From an uncultured Oscillospiraceae bacterium (GTDB taxonomy: Bacteria; Bacillota; Clostridia; Oscillospirales; Oscillospiraceae): a DNA stretch of 64,000 nt. Below are positions 23,408-31,330 of this stretch, piece by piece. The stretch covers positions 1 through 64,000 of the forward strand of contig CAAGBT010000031.1 of assembly GCA_900768135.1 (NCBI GenBank), written 5' to 3'. The stretch's first letter is position 1. The number at the start of each line of letters is the position of its first letter. The translations under genes were made by a program, and so were the position numbers. The notes below the pieces were generated by a model. That model was given only the letters and a program-made list of their open reading frames with translations, was not told the origin of the DNA and searched no databases.

Positions 23408-23999
23408 AGAAGCGCAGCAGGATCGTCATCTTCTCGCGTTCCGGAAGCGCATCGACCGCTTCGCGCAGCGCGATGCGTTCCACCATGCTCTCCTCCGGCG
23501 AATCGCTGCCGATCACATTTTCCAGCGTCAGCCCATCGCCCGTTTCCCGCTGCAGGCTTTCCGGCGCTGCAACTGCCAGCTCACACTGCGCAATCTCTTC
23601 GGCGCTGAGTCCCGTCTCCTCCGAAAGCTCGGAAAGCACCGGCTCCCGCCCAAGCGTGGCGCTCAGCTTCTCGCGGGCTGAAAAAATAGCGGCCGCCTGC
23701 TCCCGCAGGCTTCGGCTGACTTTGATCGCACCGTCGTCCCGCAGAAAGCGGCGGATCTCACCGGCGATTTTGGGAACGGCATAGGTGGAAAACTGCGTCC
23801 CAAACGTAATGTCAAATCCCTTTACCGCCTTGATGAATCCAAGGCATCCGAGCTGATACAGATCGTCCGGCTCCACGCCGCAGCCATAATAGCGGCGCAC
23901 GATGCTCCAAATCAGGCCGCTGTTATCGCGCAGCATCTGCTCGCAAGCCCGTTCATTGCCCTTTGCGGCAGCCTCCAGCAGCTCCGCTGTCCCGTTCAT
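23289..23999 (-). CDS. sigF: Sporulation sigma factor SigF
   Basis: Forespore-specific sigma factor, active after septation once released by SpoIIAB. The 236-aa protein has region 2 (NSGLIWSIVRRYYGCGVEPD-DLYQLGCLGFIKAVKGFD), the core-binding/-10 recognition FGTQFSTYAVPKIAGEIRRF, region 3 (VSRSLREQAAAI) and region 4 HTH (LTQEQSARILGVSQVQVSRL). Length and gene order (spoIIAA-spoIIAB-sigF) are diagnostic. Its start overlaps the spoIIAB stop by 4 nt; its 3' end overlaps the convergent DUF4130 gene by 119 nt. Confidence 0.96.
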   Translation of the reverse strand: MNGTAELLEAAAKGNERACEQMLRDNSGLIWSIVRRYYGCGVEPDDLYQLGCLGFIKAVKGFDITFGTQFSTYAVPKIAGEIRRFLRDDGAIKVSRSLREQAAAIFSAREKLSATLGREPVLSELSEETGLSAEEIAQCELAVAAPESLQRETGDGLTLENVIGSDSPEESMVERIALREAVDALPEREKMTILLRFFKGLTQEQSARILGVSQVQVSRLERRALEKLRRSLADGV

Positions 24000-24442
24000 C
24001 GGCGCGTGGGGCGCAGCGCGATCCTGCGCTTCATCGTCACAACAGTTCCCTTGCCGCCCCTTGAACGCACAGTCAGCGCATCCATAAAGCTCTCCATGAT
24101 CGTAAAGCCCATGCCGCTTCGTTCCTCTCCGCCGGTGGTGAAGAGCGGCTCGCGCGCCTTTTCCACATCGGCAATGCCGCAGCCCCAGTCGCGCACGGTG
24201 ATCTCAAGCACATTGCCGTCAAAAATGCAGGCGCGCAGCGCGATTCTGCCGATCTCCTGCGGATATGCGTGTACAATGGCGTTCGTCACCGCTTCGCTGA
24301 CGGCAGTTTTGATATCTCCCAGTTCCTCAAGCGTTGGATCGAGCTGCGCGGCAAATGCCGCGACCGCAGAGCGCGCAAGGCCTTCGTTCACGCTCCGGCT
24401 CGGGAATTCCATGGCTATGTAGTTATTCGGTTTTGTTTTCAT
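23996..24442 (-). CDS. spoIIAB: Anti-sigma F factor / serine kinase
   Basis: Holds SigF inactive in the predivisional cell and phosphorylates SpoIIAA. The 148-aa GHKL-fold protein has the N box EAVTNAIVHAYP, the G1 box VRDWGCGI, and the ATP-lid GGEERSGMGFTIMESFMD. N-terminus MKTKPNNYIAMEFPSRSVNE is family-typical. ATG 24442 follows GGAAGGAGC; it overlaps the 3' end of spoIIAA by 20 nt. Confidence 0.96.
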   Translation of the reverse strand: MKTKPNNYIAMEFPSRSVNEGLARSAVAAFAAQLDPTLEELGDIKTAVSEAVTNAIVHAYPQEIGRIALRACIFDGNVLEITVRDWGCGIADVEKAREPLFTTGGEERSGMGFTIMESFMDALTVRSRGGKGTVVTMKRRIALRPTRR

Positions 24443-24761
24443 TGCTGTTTGCTCCTTCCTCAAGCGGTATGATGCGGAAAATCCCCGCAGCTGCAAAAAC
24501 CTTCTGCGCCTGCGGCGGCACATGGCACAGCACGGCGCTGCCTCCCAGGATTCGCATTCGTTTCTGCGCGCGCATCGCCACAGCGATGCCGGATGAATCC
24601 ATAAAACTCACGCCGGAAAAATCCATTCTCAGCTTTCGGGGCAGCGCAGTATCCAGGATCTGCTCCAGACGCTGCATCACGGCCTTGGCCCCATGATGAT
24701 CCAGTTCCCCCCGAAGCATGAGCGTCAGTTCGTGTCCGCTGCCATTTGGAATCACTTCCAA
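24423..24761 (-). CDS. spoIIAA: Anti-anti-sigma F factor
   Basis: STAS-domain protein that, when dephosphorylated by SpoIIE, releases SigF from SpoIIAB. The 112-aa product has LTLMLRGELDHHGAKAVM and the phosphorylation loop MDFSGVSFMDSSGIAV (the second Ser of DSSG is the target in the family). The start chosen is TTG 24761, 6 nt after GGAGGGAG; no ATG exists at the right place, and the long upstream in-frame extension is not family-like. A rare start codon here may keep SpoIIAA low. Head of the spoIIA operon. Confidence 0.92.
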   Translation of the reverse strand: MEVIPNGSGHELTLMLRGELDHHGAKAVMQRLEQILDTALPRKLRMDFSGVSFMDSSGIAVAMRAQKRMRILGGSAVLCHVPPQAQKVFAAAGIFRIIPLEEGANSNENKTE

Positions 24762-24932
24762 GCCCGCTCCCTCCTTTTTCCGTTCAGTTGTTCGCCTTTC
24801 GGCATTAACCTGAGTATAGCCTGTCCGCGCGCGATTTTTTGTCGCGCCATGTCGCCGGATCTTCTTTATTTCCACCGCTTGCTTTCCATCGCCCTGCCCG
24901 GTACAACAGAAAATCAAAAGAAGGGCGGTTCC

Positions 24933-25388
24933 ATGCGAAGCGGAGTCGAAGCTGCTGAATTGATGAATAGGTGTATGATCCGCCGGGGCAGCCAGGTTCT
25001 GGTGTGGGGCCGAAAGAGCAATACCTGGCCCGGCGTCGCTTTTCCGGTCGGTCATGTTGAAAAGGGTAAATCCTTTACAGAGTCCGTCATTCGTGAGATT
25101 CAGAAAGAGGCTGGCCTGATGATCTCCTCCCCGCGCCTGTGCGGTATCAGGGATTGGTGCGAGGACGGTACGCGCTATGTTGTTCTGCTCTATCGCGCAG
25201 AACAGTTCTCTGGAACACTGCGTTCCTCCGATGAAGGCGAGGTCTGGTGGGAAGAGCTTACCGATCTCCCCTCCCTTTCCCTGCCGTCAACGGACAGGAT
25301 CAAACTCCTTCGCGTGTTTGAGGAAGAGAACTTCCGTGAGCTCTTTTACCGCTCAAAGGGAACCGGCTGGACTTACGAGCTGAGATGA
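24933..25388 (+). CDS. NUDIX-fold protein with altered NUDIX box
   Basis: A 151-aa NUDIX-domain protein (MutT-like size). The box at residues ~40-62 (GHVEKGKSFTESVIREIQKEAGL) keeps Gly, the RE pair, the last Glu and the Gly, but two usual acidic positions are Lys (GK instead of GE, and KE instead of EE). WPGVAFPVGHVE before it resembles 8-oxo-dGTP diphosphatases. Loss of metal ligands could reduce or change catalysis. ATG 24933 follows AAGGGCGG. It is divergent from spoIIA and ends at a strong hairpin. Confidence 0.8.
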   Translation: MRSGVEAAELMNRCMIRRGSQVLVWGRKSNTWPGVAFPVGHVEKGKSFTESVIREIQKEAGLMISSPRLCGIRDWCEDGTRYVVLLYRAEQFSGTLRSSDEGEVWWEELTDLPSLSLPSTDRIKLLRVFEEENFRELFYRSKGTGWTYELR

Positions 25389-25418
25389 CCGCCGCCGCTT
25401 TCCCATTTCAAAAAACGA

Positions 25419-25457
25419 AACCCGCCGGTGTGCAGATATGCCTGCGCACCGGCGGGT
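25419..25457. terminator. Bidirectional terminator
   Basis: AACCCGCCGGTGTGCAG / CTGCGCACCGGCGGGTT stem between the converging NUDIX and GNAT genes, with A-rich sequence on one side and TTCTATTT on the other. Confidence 0.85.
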
Positions 25458-25500
25458 TCTATTTATCCATTATCAACTTGATCCAACAGCAACGGGATTT

Positions 25501-25998
25501 TTACAGCTCGCGCTCCATCGGCAGATATGCTGAATCGCCGTGCGGAAACTCTTCGCCCGTCAGCGCAAAGCCATTCTTCTCCCAGAATGCCAGGCTCTGC
25601 GGATTGCCCCTGTCCACTGCAAGACGCACGGCGCGGAAGCTCCCCCGCCGCAGCTCGTCCAGCAGCTCGCCGATCAGCTCCGTGCCGAGTCCGCGGCCCT
25701 GCCGCTCCTTCCTCGTCATGAAAAAGCCGATGAGGACGGCATCGTTTCGCGGACAGCGCTCGATCAGATCCAGCACGGCGATGAGCGTTTCTCCATCGAA
25801 AAAGCCGGAATAATGCTTATCCGCTGCACTCTTTCCAGGCGGCAGCGCCTTCATATCCTCGAAAATGCTCTCCCGCGTTGCAAGCGGCGGATGATAGCGG
25901 TAGAACTGTTCGTTCCCTGCGCAGAGCGCCAGAATTTCATCCATATCTGCCGCCGTCAGCGGTCGGACAGCGTATTTTCTTGAAAAATTCAGCTTCAT
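25501..25998 (-). CDS. GNAT-family N-acetyltransferase
   Basis: A 165-aa acetyl-CoA-dependent acetyltransferase. Motif A is visible as FFMTRKERQGRGLGTELIGE (R/Q-x-x-G-x-G/A, about residues 99-118), followed by VRLAVDRGNPQSLAFWEKNGF, the motif-B region common to small-molecule and protein N-acetyltransferases. The N-terminus YAVRPLTAADMDEILAL is family-typical. ATG 25998 overlaps the stop of the aldo/keto reductase gene (ATGA). Substrate unknown. Confidence 0.9.
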   Translation of the reverse strand: MKLNFSRKYAVRPLTAADMDEILALCAGNEQFYRYHPPLATRESIFEDMKALPPGKSAADKHYSGFFDGETLIAVLDLIERCPRNDAVLIGFFMTRKERQGRGLGTELIGELLDELRRGSFRAVRLAVDRGNPQSLAFWEKNGFALTGEEFPHGDSAYLPMEREL

Positions 25999-27023
25999 TT
26001 CTGCACCTGACTGGCCGCGAGTACCTTCCAGTAATCCTTGTAGTTCGCCTGCAGAAGCTCCGGCGTATTCAGTCCGAACGGGCATTTTGAAACACAGCGG
26101 CCGCAGTGCAGGCATTTCTCAATCCGGTGCATCTTCTTCTGCCATTCTTCCGTCAGCCATTCCGCTGTGGGGGCGCGGCGCAGCATCAGCGACATACGCG
26201 CGCAGTTGTTGATCTCAATCCCCGCCGGACAGGGCATACAGTAGCCGCAGCCGCGGCAGAATCCGCCGCGAAGCTCCGCGCGGTCGCGCACAATCATCGC
26301 TCTGCGCTCCTCTGTCAGCTCTGCGCCTTCCCGTATGCACTGAAGAAACTGGTCAAGCTCGCTCTCGCGCTGCACGCCCCAGATAGGGACGACGCCCTCC
26401 TGCTCCGCCATCCATGCGCTTGCTGTAAGCCCATCACGGATGAGGCCGCCCGCCATGCCCTTCATGGCGATGAAGCCCATGCTCTTTGCGCGGCACTTGC
26501 GCACCAGCTCCATCTCCTGCTCCCCAGCAAGATAGCTGAACGGAAACTGCAGCGTGGCGTAAAGGCCGGAGTCGATCGCCTCATGCGCCACGGAAAGGCG
26601 GTGGTTCGTAAGAGAAATGTGACGGATTTTGCCCTGTTTCTTTGCCTCAACCGCCGCATCGTACAGGCCGTCTTCTCCGCCGGGCTTTGGGCAGAACGAA
26701 GGATTGTGGAACTGATAGACGTCAATATAGTCCGTTTTCAGCGTGCGCAGGCTTGTCTCAAGGTCCTTCCAGAATGCCTCTGCCGTTGCAGCCGCAGTCT
26801 TGGTCGCTATGACGACCTGAGCGCGCATGGCGGAAAACGCCGCTCCGACCTTCTGCTCGCTGTCGGAGTAGGCGCGGGCCGTATCAAAAAAGTTAATACC
26901 GCCATCGTAAGCCTTGTGCAGCAGCCGCACGGCTTCCCGCTCGCTGACGCGCTGAATGGGCAGGCAGCCGAAGCCGTTTTTCTCAATAACAAGGCCGGTC
27001 CCGCCAAGCGTGATCCTGTTCAT
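25995..27023 (-). CDS. Aldo/keto reductase with C-terminal 4Fe-4S domain
   Basis: A 342-aa fusion: an AKR TIM barrel (MNRITLGGTGLVIEKNGFGC, the catalytic Asp-Tyr in FFDTARAYSDSE, TDYIDVYQFHNP, WGVQRESELDQF) followed by two cysteine clusters, CRGCGYCMPCP (about residue 256) and CLHCGRCVSKCPFG (about 307), like a 2x[4Fe-4S] ferredoxin domain. Such proteins are common in anaerobic clostridia and probably take electrons from ferredoxin or NAD(P)H; substrate unknown. ATG 27023 follows GGGGGAAA. It is co-transcribed with the GNAT gene. Confidence 0.92.
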   Translation of the reverse strand: MNRITLGGTGLVIEKNGFGCLPIQRVSEREAVRLLHKAYDGGINFFDTARAYSDSEQKVGAAFSAMRAQVVIATKTAAATAEAFWKDLETSLRTLKTDYIDVYQFHNPSFCPKPGGEDGLYDAAVEAKKQGKIRHISLTNHRLSVAHEAIDSGLYATLQFPFSYLAGEQEMELVRKCRAKSMGFIAMKGMAGGLIRDGLTASAWMAEQEGVVPIWGVQRESELDQFLQCIREGAELTEERRAMIVRDRAELRGGFCRGCGYCMPCPAGIEINNCARMSLMLRRAPTAEWLTEEWQKKMHRIEKCLHCGRCVSKCPFGLNTPELLQANYKDYWKVLAASQVQK

Positions 27024-27053
27024 GGAAGTTTCCCCCTTAACTTTGGTTTCTTC

Positions 27054-27081
27054 AGTATAGCAAAAGAAGCGGCGGTTGAAA
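27054..27081 (-). promoter_or_regulatory. Promoter of the aldo/keto reductase operon
   Basis: TTTCAA and TATACT on the minus strand, 16-nt spacer, 31 nt before the start codon and just after the valS terminator. Confidence 0.5.
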
Positions 27082-27096
27082 AGAGTTAAATGCAAG

Positions 27097-27127
27097 AGGG
27101 CTGCTTTCCCGTTGGGAAAGCAGCCCT
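27097..27127 (-). terminator. valS terminator
   Basis: AGGGCTGCTTTCCC / GGGAAAGCAGCCCT with a 3-nt loop, 10 nt after the valS stop; the minus-strand downstream sequence is CTTGCATTT. A TTT on the other side makes it usable in both directions. Confidence 0.8.
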
Positions 27128-27137
27128 TTGACCGCTT

Positions 27138-29771
27138 TTATTTTTTCATCGCAGCGGCGGAAGCGTCAAGCTTCTCAATGAGCGCTCTCAGCTTTTCCGC
27201 ATCGGCGCGCGCGCCGCTCACGACCGCCTCCGGCGCCTTGGCCAGGAAGCCCTGGTTGCTGAGTTTGTTCTCAATGCCGGCAAGCTGCTTTTCAGCGTTC
27301 GCCTTCTCCTTGGCGATACGGGCCAGTTCCTTCTCAAAATCCACCAGCTCCGCCAGCGGCATGAAAATGCGCGCGGCGTGGGTATCGACCTCGACCTTGC
27401 CGTCGGCGTCGATGGCAGCATCGGCAGGCGCGATGGTCACATCGCTGGCAGAGGCCAGGCGTGTAAAGAATGTGATACCGGCGGTAAACGCTTCTGCGTG
27501 CGCGGTGGCGATGGTGTAGTGTACCTTCTTCGACGGCGCGACGTTCATCTCGTTGCGGCGGGCGCGGATGGCGGTGATCGCCTCGATGACGGTCTGCATC
27601 GCCTCTTCCTCGGCGGGGAAGCTGAACTTTTCATTGTACTCCGGCCACTTTGCGAGCATCAGGAAGTCGCCCTCGTGCGGCAACGCCTGCCAGATCTCCT
27701 CTGTGATGAACGGCATAAACGGATGCAGAAGCTTGAGCGTTTCAATGAGGACATAGCACAGGATGTTCTGCGCATTCTCACGCACCGTCTGATCCTCGCT
27801 GTTCAGGCGGTTCTTGGTCAGCTCGATGAACCAGTCGCAGTAGTTGTCCCAGATGAAGTCGTAGATCTTCGCGGACGCGACGCCAAGCTCAAAGGCGTCC
27901 ATGTTGTCCGTGACCTCGCGGATGAGCGTATTGAGCTTCGAGAGGATCCACTTGTCCTCGAGCTCGAGCTTTTTGGGCAGCTCCACGTGGTCGATCGTCA
28001 GGTTCATCATCACGAAGCGGCTCGCGTTCCAGATCTTGTTGCAGAAGTTGCGCATCGCCTCGCACTTTTCGACGTAGAAGCGCATGTCGTTGCCCGGGGA
28101 GTTGCCGGTGATGAGGTTGAAGCGCAGCGCGTCTGCGCCGTACTTTTCCGCCATCTCCAGCGGATCGATGCCGTTGCCAAGGGACTTGGACATTTTGCGT
28201 CCCTTGTCGTCGCGGACGAGGCCGTGGATGAAGACGGTCTTGAACGGCTCCTTCTTCATCTGCTCCATGCCGGAGAAAATCATGCGCGCGACCCAGAAGA
28301 AGATGATATCATAGCCCGTGACCATGACGGACGTGGGATACCAGTACTTGAGGTCGGGAGAATCGAGGTCGGGCCAGCCCATCGTGGAGAACGGCCAGAG
28401 CGCGCTGGAGAACCAGGTATCGAGTACGTCCTCTTCGCGCGTCAAGCGCTTGCAGCCGCACTGTTCGCACTCCGTCGGGTCTTCGCGCTTGACGTTGATA
28501 TGGCCGCACTCATCGCAGTACCACGCAGGGATCTGGTGGCCCCACCAGAGCTGGCGGGAAATGCACCAGTCGTGGACGTTTTCCATCCAGTTGATATAGG
28601 TCTTGGTGAAGCGCTCCGGCACAAACCTGATCGTACCGTCGTTCACAACGCGGATGGCCTCCCTGGCAAGCGGCTCCATCTTGACGAACCACTGCGCGGA
28701 AATAAGCGGCTCCACATCGTTGTGGCAGCGGTAGCAGGTGCCGACATTGTGAGAATACGGCTCCGTCTTGACAAGGTAGCCCTGCTCCTCAAGGTCCTTT
28801 ACCAGCGCCTTGCGGCACTCGTAACGATCCATGCCGTTGTACTTGCCGCCGTTTTCATTGATCGTGCCATCATCGGCGATGACGCGGATGACCTCGAGGT
28901 TGTGGCGCAGGCCCACCTCAAAGTCGTTGGGGTCGTGCGCGGGGGTCATCTTAACGGCGCCTGTGCCAAAGCCGATCTCGCAGTACTCGTCGCCCACGAT
29001 GGGGATCTCGCGGTTCATGATGGGCAGGATGCAGGTCTTGCCGATCAGGTGCTTGAACTTCTCGTCCTCGGGGTTGACCGCAACGCCCGTATCGCCCATC
29101 ATCGTCTCGGGGCGGGTGGTGGCGACGACGATGTCGCCGCTGCCGTCGGAAAGCGGATAGCGGATATACCAGAGGTGGCCGGGCTTATCGACATACTCAA
29201 CCTCCGCGTCGGAGAGCGCCGTCAGGCAGTGCGGACACCAGTTGATGATGCGGCTGCCCTTGTAGATGAGGCCCTTGTCGTAGAGCTCGCAGAACGTTTC
29301 GCGCACAGCCTTGGAGCAGCCCTCGTCCATTGTGAAGCGGGAGCGGGACCAGTCGCAGCTCGCGCCCATCTTCTTCTGCTGCTCGACGATACGGTTGCCG
29401 TACTTTTCCTTCCACTGCCACACGCGCTGCAGGAACTTCTCGCGGCCAAGATCGTAGCGCGTCAGTCCCTCCTTGGTACGCAGCTCCTCCTCGACCTTGA
29501 TCTGCGTGGCGATGCCCGCATGGTCGGTGCCGGGAAGCCACAGGGCGGAGTAGCCCTGCATACGCTTAAAGCGCGTCAGGATGTCCTGAAGGGTCGAGTC
29601 CATCGCGTGGCCCATGTGCAGCTGGCCGGTGACGTTCGGCGGCGGCATGACGATGGAGAACGGCTTCTTATCGGGGTCAGGTTCTGCCTTGAAGCAGTCG
29701 TGATCCATCCACATCTGGTAGATGCGGCCCTCGACCTGCTGCGGCTCATATACTTTTGGTAATTCCTTCAT
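27138..29771 (-). CDS. valS: Valine--tRNA ligase
   Basis: Class I synthetase with editing domain, 877 aa, full length. Motifs: PPPNVTGQLHMGHAMD (HIGH-type, about residues 43-58), editing-domain VATTRPETMMGDTGVAV, zinc-knuckle-like Cys pairs in WYCDECGH and CEQCGCKR, KGRKMSKSLGNGIDP (KMSKS, about 525-540), and a C-terminal coiled coil (LVDFEKELARIAKEKANAEK) that clamps the tRNA. RBS AGGAG precedes ATG 29771. It is the second gene behind a T-box leader (30352-30585). Confidence 0.97.
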   Translation of the reverse strand: MKELPKVYEPQQVEGRIYQMWMDHDCFKAEPDPDKKPFSIVMPPPNVTGQLHMGHAMDSTLQDILTRFKRMQGYSALWLPGTDHAGIATQIKVEEELRTKEGLTRYDLGREKFLQRVWQWKEKYGNRIVEQQKKMGASCDWSRSRFTMDEGCSKAVRETFCELYDKGLIYKGSRIINWCPHCLTALSDAEVEYVDKPGHLWYIRYPLSDGSGDIVVATTRPETMMGDTGVAVNPEDEKFKHLIGKTCILPIMNREIPIVGDEYCEIGFGTGAVKMTPAHDPNDFEVGLRHNLEVIRVIADDGTINENGGKYNGMDRYECRKALVKDLEEQGYLVKTEPYSHNVGTCYRCHNDVEPLISAQWFVKMEPLAREAIRVVNDGTIRFVPERFTKTYINWMENVHDWCISRQLWWGHQIPAWYCDECGHINVKREDPTECEQCGCKRLTREEDVLDTWFSSALWPFSTMGWPDLDSPDLKYWYPTSVMVTGYDIIFFWVARMIFSGMEQMKKEPFKTVFIHGLVRDDKGRKMSKSLGNGIDPLEMAEKYGADALRFNLITGNSPGNDMRFYVEKCEAMRNFCNKIWNASRFVMMNLTIDHVELPKKLELEDKWILSKLNTLIREVTDNMDAFELGVASAKIYDFIWDNYCDWFIELTKNRLNSEDQTVRENAQNILCYVLIETLKLLHPFMPFITEEIWQALPHEGDFLMLAKWPEYNEKFSFPAEEEAMQTVIEAITAIRARRNEMNVAPSKKVHYTIATAHAEAFTAGITFFTRLASASDVTIAPADAAIDADGKVEVDTHAARIFMPLAELVDFEKELARIAKEKANAEKQLAGIENKLSNQGFLAKAPEAVVSGARADAEKLRALIEKLDASAAAMKK

Positions 29772-29804
29772 TAGTTTTCTCCTATCTTTTGAACAAGATT
29801 GCTC

Positions 29805-30335
29805 TTATTTAATAGATTCGATGGGCTTTCCGGTCTTTTCTGCAATGAAACGTGGAAAGTCGGCGGGATCGCCGACCGCAAAACGGTCCTCTGGCAGGAT
29901 ATAGGCGTGCATCCGATCGACAAAGAGGAAATAGCGCCCGCGGTAATGCAGAATGCGCTCGAACGCGCTGTAGGGCATTTGCAGCGTTGCCTTGCTGCTC
30001 TGCTCCGTCAAGCCTTCGTCGGTGAATTTCATCGTCAGGTTTTCGACCCGGATCGCCTGCTTTGCCGCGCCCCAGGCGTTGAGCCGATAGCGAAAAATGT
30101 TGGAAACGATACATAAAACGCCGAGAAGCAGCATCGTAGCGCCAAGCGGCGTGACCCTCTCCTCGCTCCAGAGCAGCAGGATACCGGTCAGCACGGCAAA
30201 GATGCCGACGCCATATCCGAGCAGAGAAAGGATGCGGCTGCGCCATTTGCGCAGCACCCTGCCGGAAAGCCTGCTGAGCGCAAGGATATCCTCCCTGCGA
30301 TAGCTGTGGTCAAATCGTAGGACAAAATAGTTCAT
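29805..30335 (-). CDS. YcxB-like membrane protein
   Basis: A 176-aa protein with two TM helices (ILSLLGYGVGIFAVLTGILL and TPLGATMLLLGVLCIVSNIF, about residues 35-85) and a C-terminal PH-like cytoplasmic domain (MPYSAFERILHYRGRYFLFV, YILPEDRF), the YcxB arrangement. Function unknown. ATG 30335 follows GGGAGGAAGC. It lies directly between the T-box terminator and valS, 33 nt before valS, so it is expected to respond to valine starvation along with the synthetase. Confidence 0.8.
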   Translation of the reverse strand: MNYFVLRFDHSYRREDILALSRLSGRVLRKWRSRILSLLGYGVGIFAVLTGILLLWSEERVTPLGATMLLLGVLCIVSNIFRYRLNAWGAAKQAIRVENLTMKFTDEGLTEQSSKATLQMPYSAFERILHYRGRYFLFVDRMHAYILPEDRFAVGDPADFPRFIAEKTGKPIESIK

Positions 30336-30351
30336 TGCTTCCTCCCACAAG

Positions 30352-30585
30352 GAAAAACGCCCTGAGCAGTAATCTGCTCAGGGCGAACAACTGTCCGTGG
30401 TACCACCTGAATTCCCGCATACGCGGACACTCATACCTCTGTAACGGGAGTTCCCGTCCGGCTTACTCTCTTTTCAGCGCGGAAGCTCCAAGGCGACTTC
30501 GCCGCATCCTGCACAAGGGCTTACACCGGCCGCCCTTTCTCTTCGCTTTCGGATGCAGATACTGCTCCTCTTCTTCGCATTTCTA
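30352..30585 (-). promoter_or_regulatory. T-box leader (probably tRNA-Val responsive)
   Basis: The T-box core GGTGGTACC is at 30399-30407 and the terminator is a perfect stem CGCCCTGAGCAG / CTGCTCAGGGCG (30358-30385) followed by TTTTT. Stem I has AGUA-box sequence (30560-30563), arms CUGCAUCC / GGAUGCGG, and, in the opposite strand of the internal loop, GUC (30495-30497), a Val codon and the best candidate specifier. Antitermination by uncharged tRNA-Val would switch on the YcxB-like gene and valS. Confidence 0.93.
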
Positions 30586-30591
30586 CGCTGC

Positions 30592-30620
30592 ATCATACCG
30601 TTTTTTGCGCCGCTTGTCAA
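30592..30620 (-). promoter_or_regulatory. Promoter of the valS T-box operon
   Basis: Perfect -35 TTGACA (30615-30620) and TATGAT (30592-30597) on the minus strand, 17-nt spacer. The -35 overlaps the last codons of sigE. Confidence 0.85.
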
Positions 30621-31330
30621 CTCATTTTGATAATTTCTTTGCGCAGGCGCACGATGATGCGCTTTTCCAGCCGCGAGATATAGCTTTGCGAGATGCCCAT
30701 CAGGTCGGCGACCTCCTTCTGCGTTTTTTCCTCCCGCCCGCCAAGGCCGAAGCGCAATGTAATGATCTCCCGCTCGCGCGGGCCGAGACGGCCGACCGCA
30801 TCACTGAGCAGCTGGCGGTCCACATCATCCTCGATGGGCTTGAGAACCATGTCCTCCTCTGTCCCCAGGATATCGGAGAGCAGCAGTTCATTGCCGTCCC
30901 AGTCGGTGTTGAGCGGCTCGTCAAAGCTGACCTCAAGCTTCTGCGGCGCGGTCTTGCGCAGGTGCATGAGGATCTCGTTTTCAATGCAGCGCGAGGCGTA
31001 GGTCGCAAGCTTGATGTTCTTATCGCTGCGGTAGGTATTCACCGCCTTGATGAGTCCGATCGTTCCGATGGAGATCAGATCCTCAATATTGATGCCGGTA
31101 TTCTCAAACCGGCGCGCAATATAGGCCACCAGCCGCAGGTTATGCTCGATGAGCGTGCGGCGCACGCTCTCATCGCCCGCGTCCATACGCGCGATCAGCT
31201 CCGCCTCGCGCTCCCGTTCCAGCGGCGGCGGCAGCGTATCGCTGCCGCTGATGTAAAAAATACCGCGCCGTGCGATCAGCCCGTGGTCGATCAGCCAGAA
31301 GCGCAGCCTACGCCAGAGTTTTTGAAGCAT
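30617..31330 (-). CDS. sigE: Sporulation sigma factor SigE precursor
   Basis: Mother-cell-specific sigma factor made as an inactive membrane-bound precursor. The 237-aa protein has an amphipathic N-terminal pro-sequence (MLQKLWRRLRFWLIDHGLI), region 2 (EHNLRLVAYIARRFENTGIN-IEDLISIGTIGLIKAV, KLATYASRCIENEILMHLR), and region 4 (EEKTQKEVADLMGISQSYIS). Cleavage by SpoIIGA after the first ~25-30 residues is expected. ATG 31330 follows AAAGGAGG; the start overlaps the 3' end of spoIIGA by 23 nt. Confidence 0.96.
   Translation of the reverse strand: MLQKLWRRLRFWLIDHGLIARRGIFYISGSDTLPPPLEREREAELIARMDAGDESVRRTLIEHNLRLVAYIARRFENTGINIEDLISIGTIGLIKAVNTYRSDKNIKLATYASRCIENEILMHLRKTAPQKLEVSFDEPLNTDWDGNELLLSDILGTEEDMVLKPIEDDVDRQLLSDAVGRLGPREREIITLRFGLGGREEKTQKEVADLMGISQSYISRLEKRIIVRLRKEIIKMS

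Noticed and set aside
27378..29762. 794-aa plus-strand frame opposite valS
   Set aside because: Shadow of valS, which has HIGH and KMSKS motifs.
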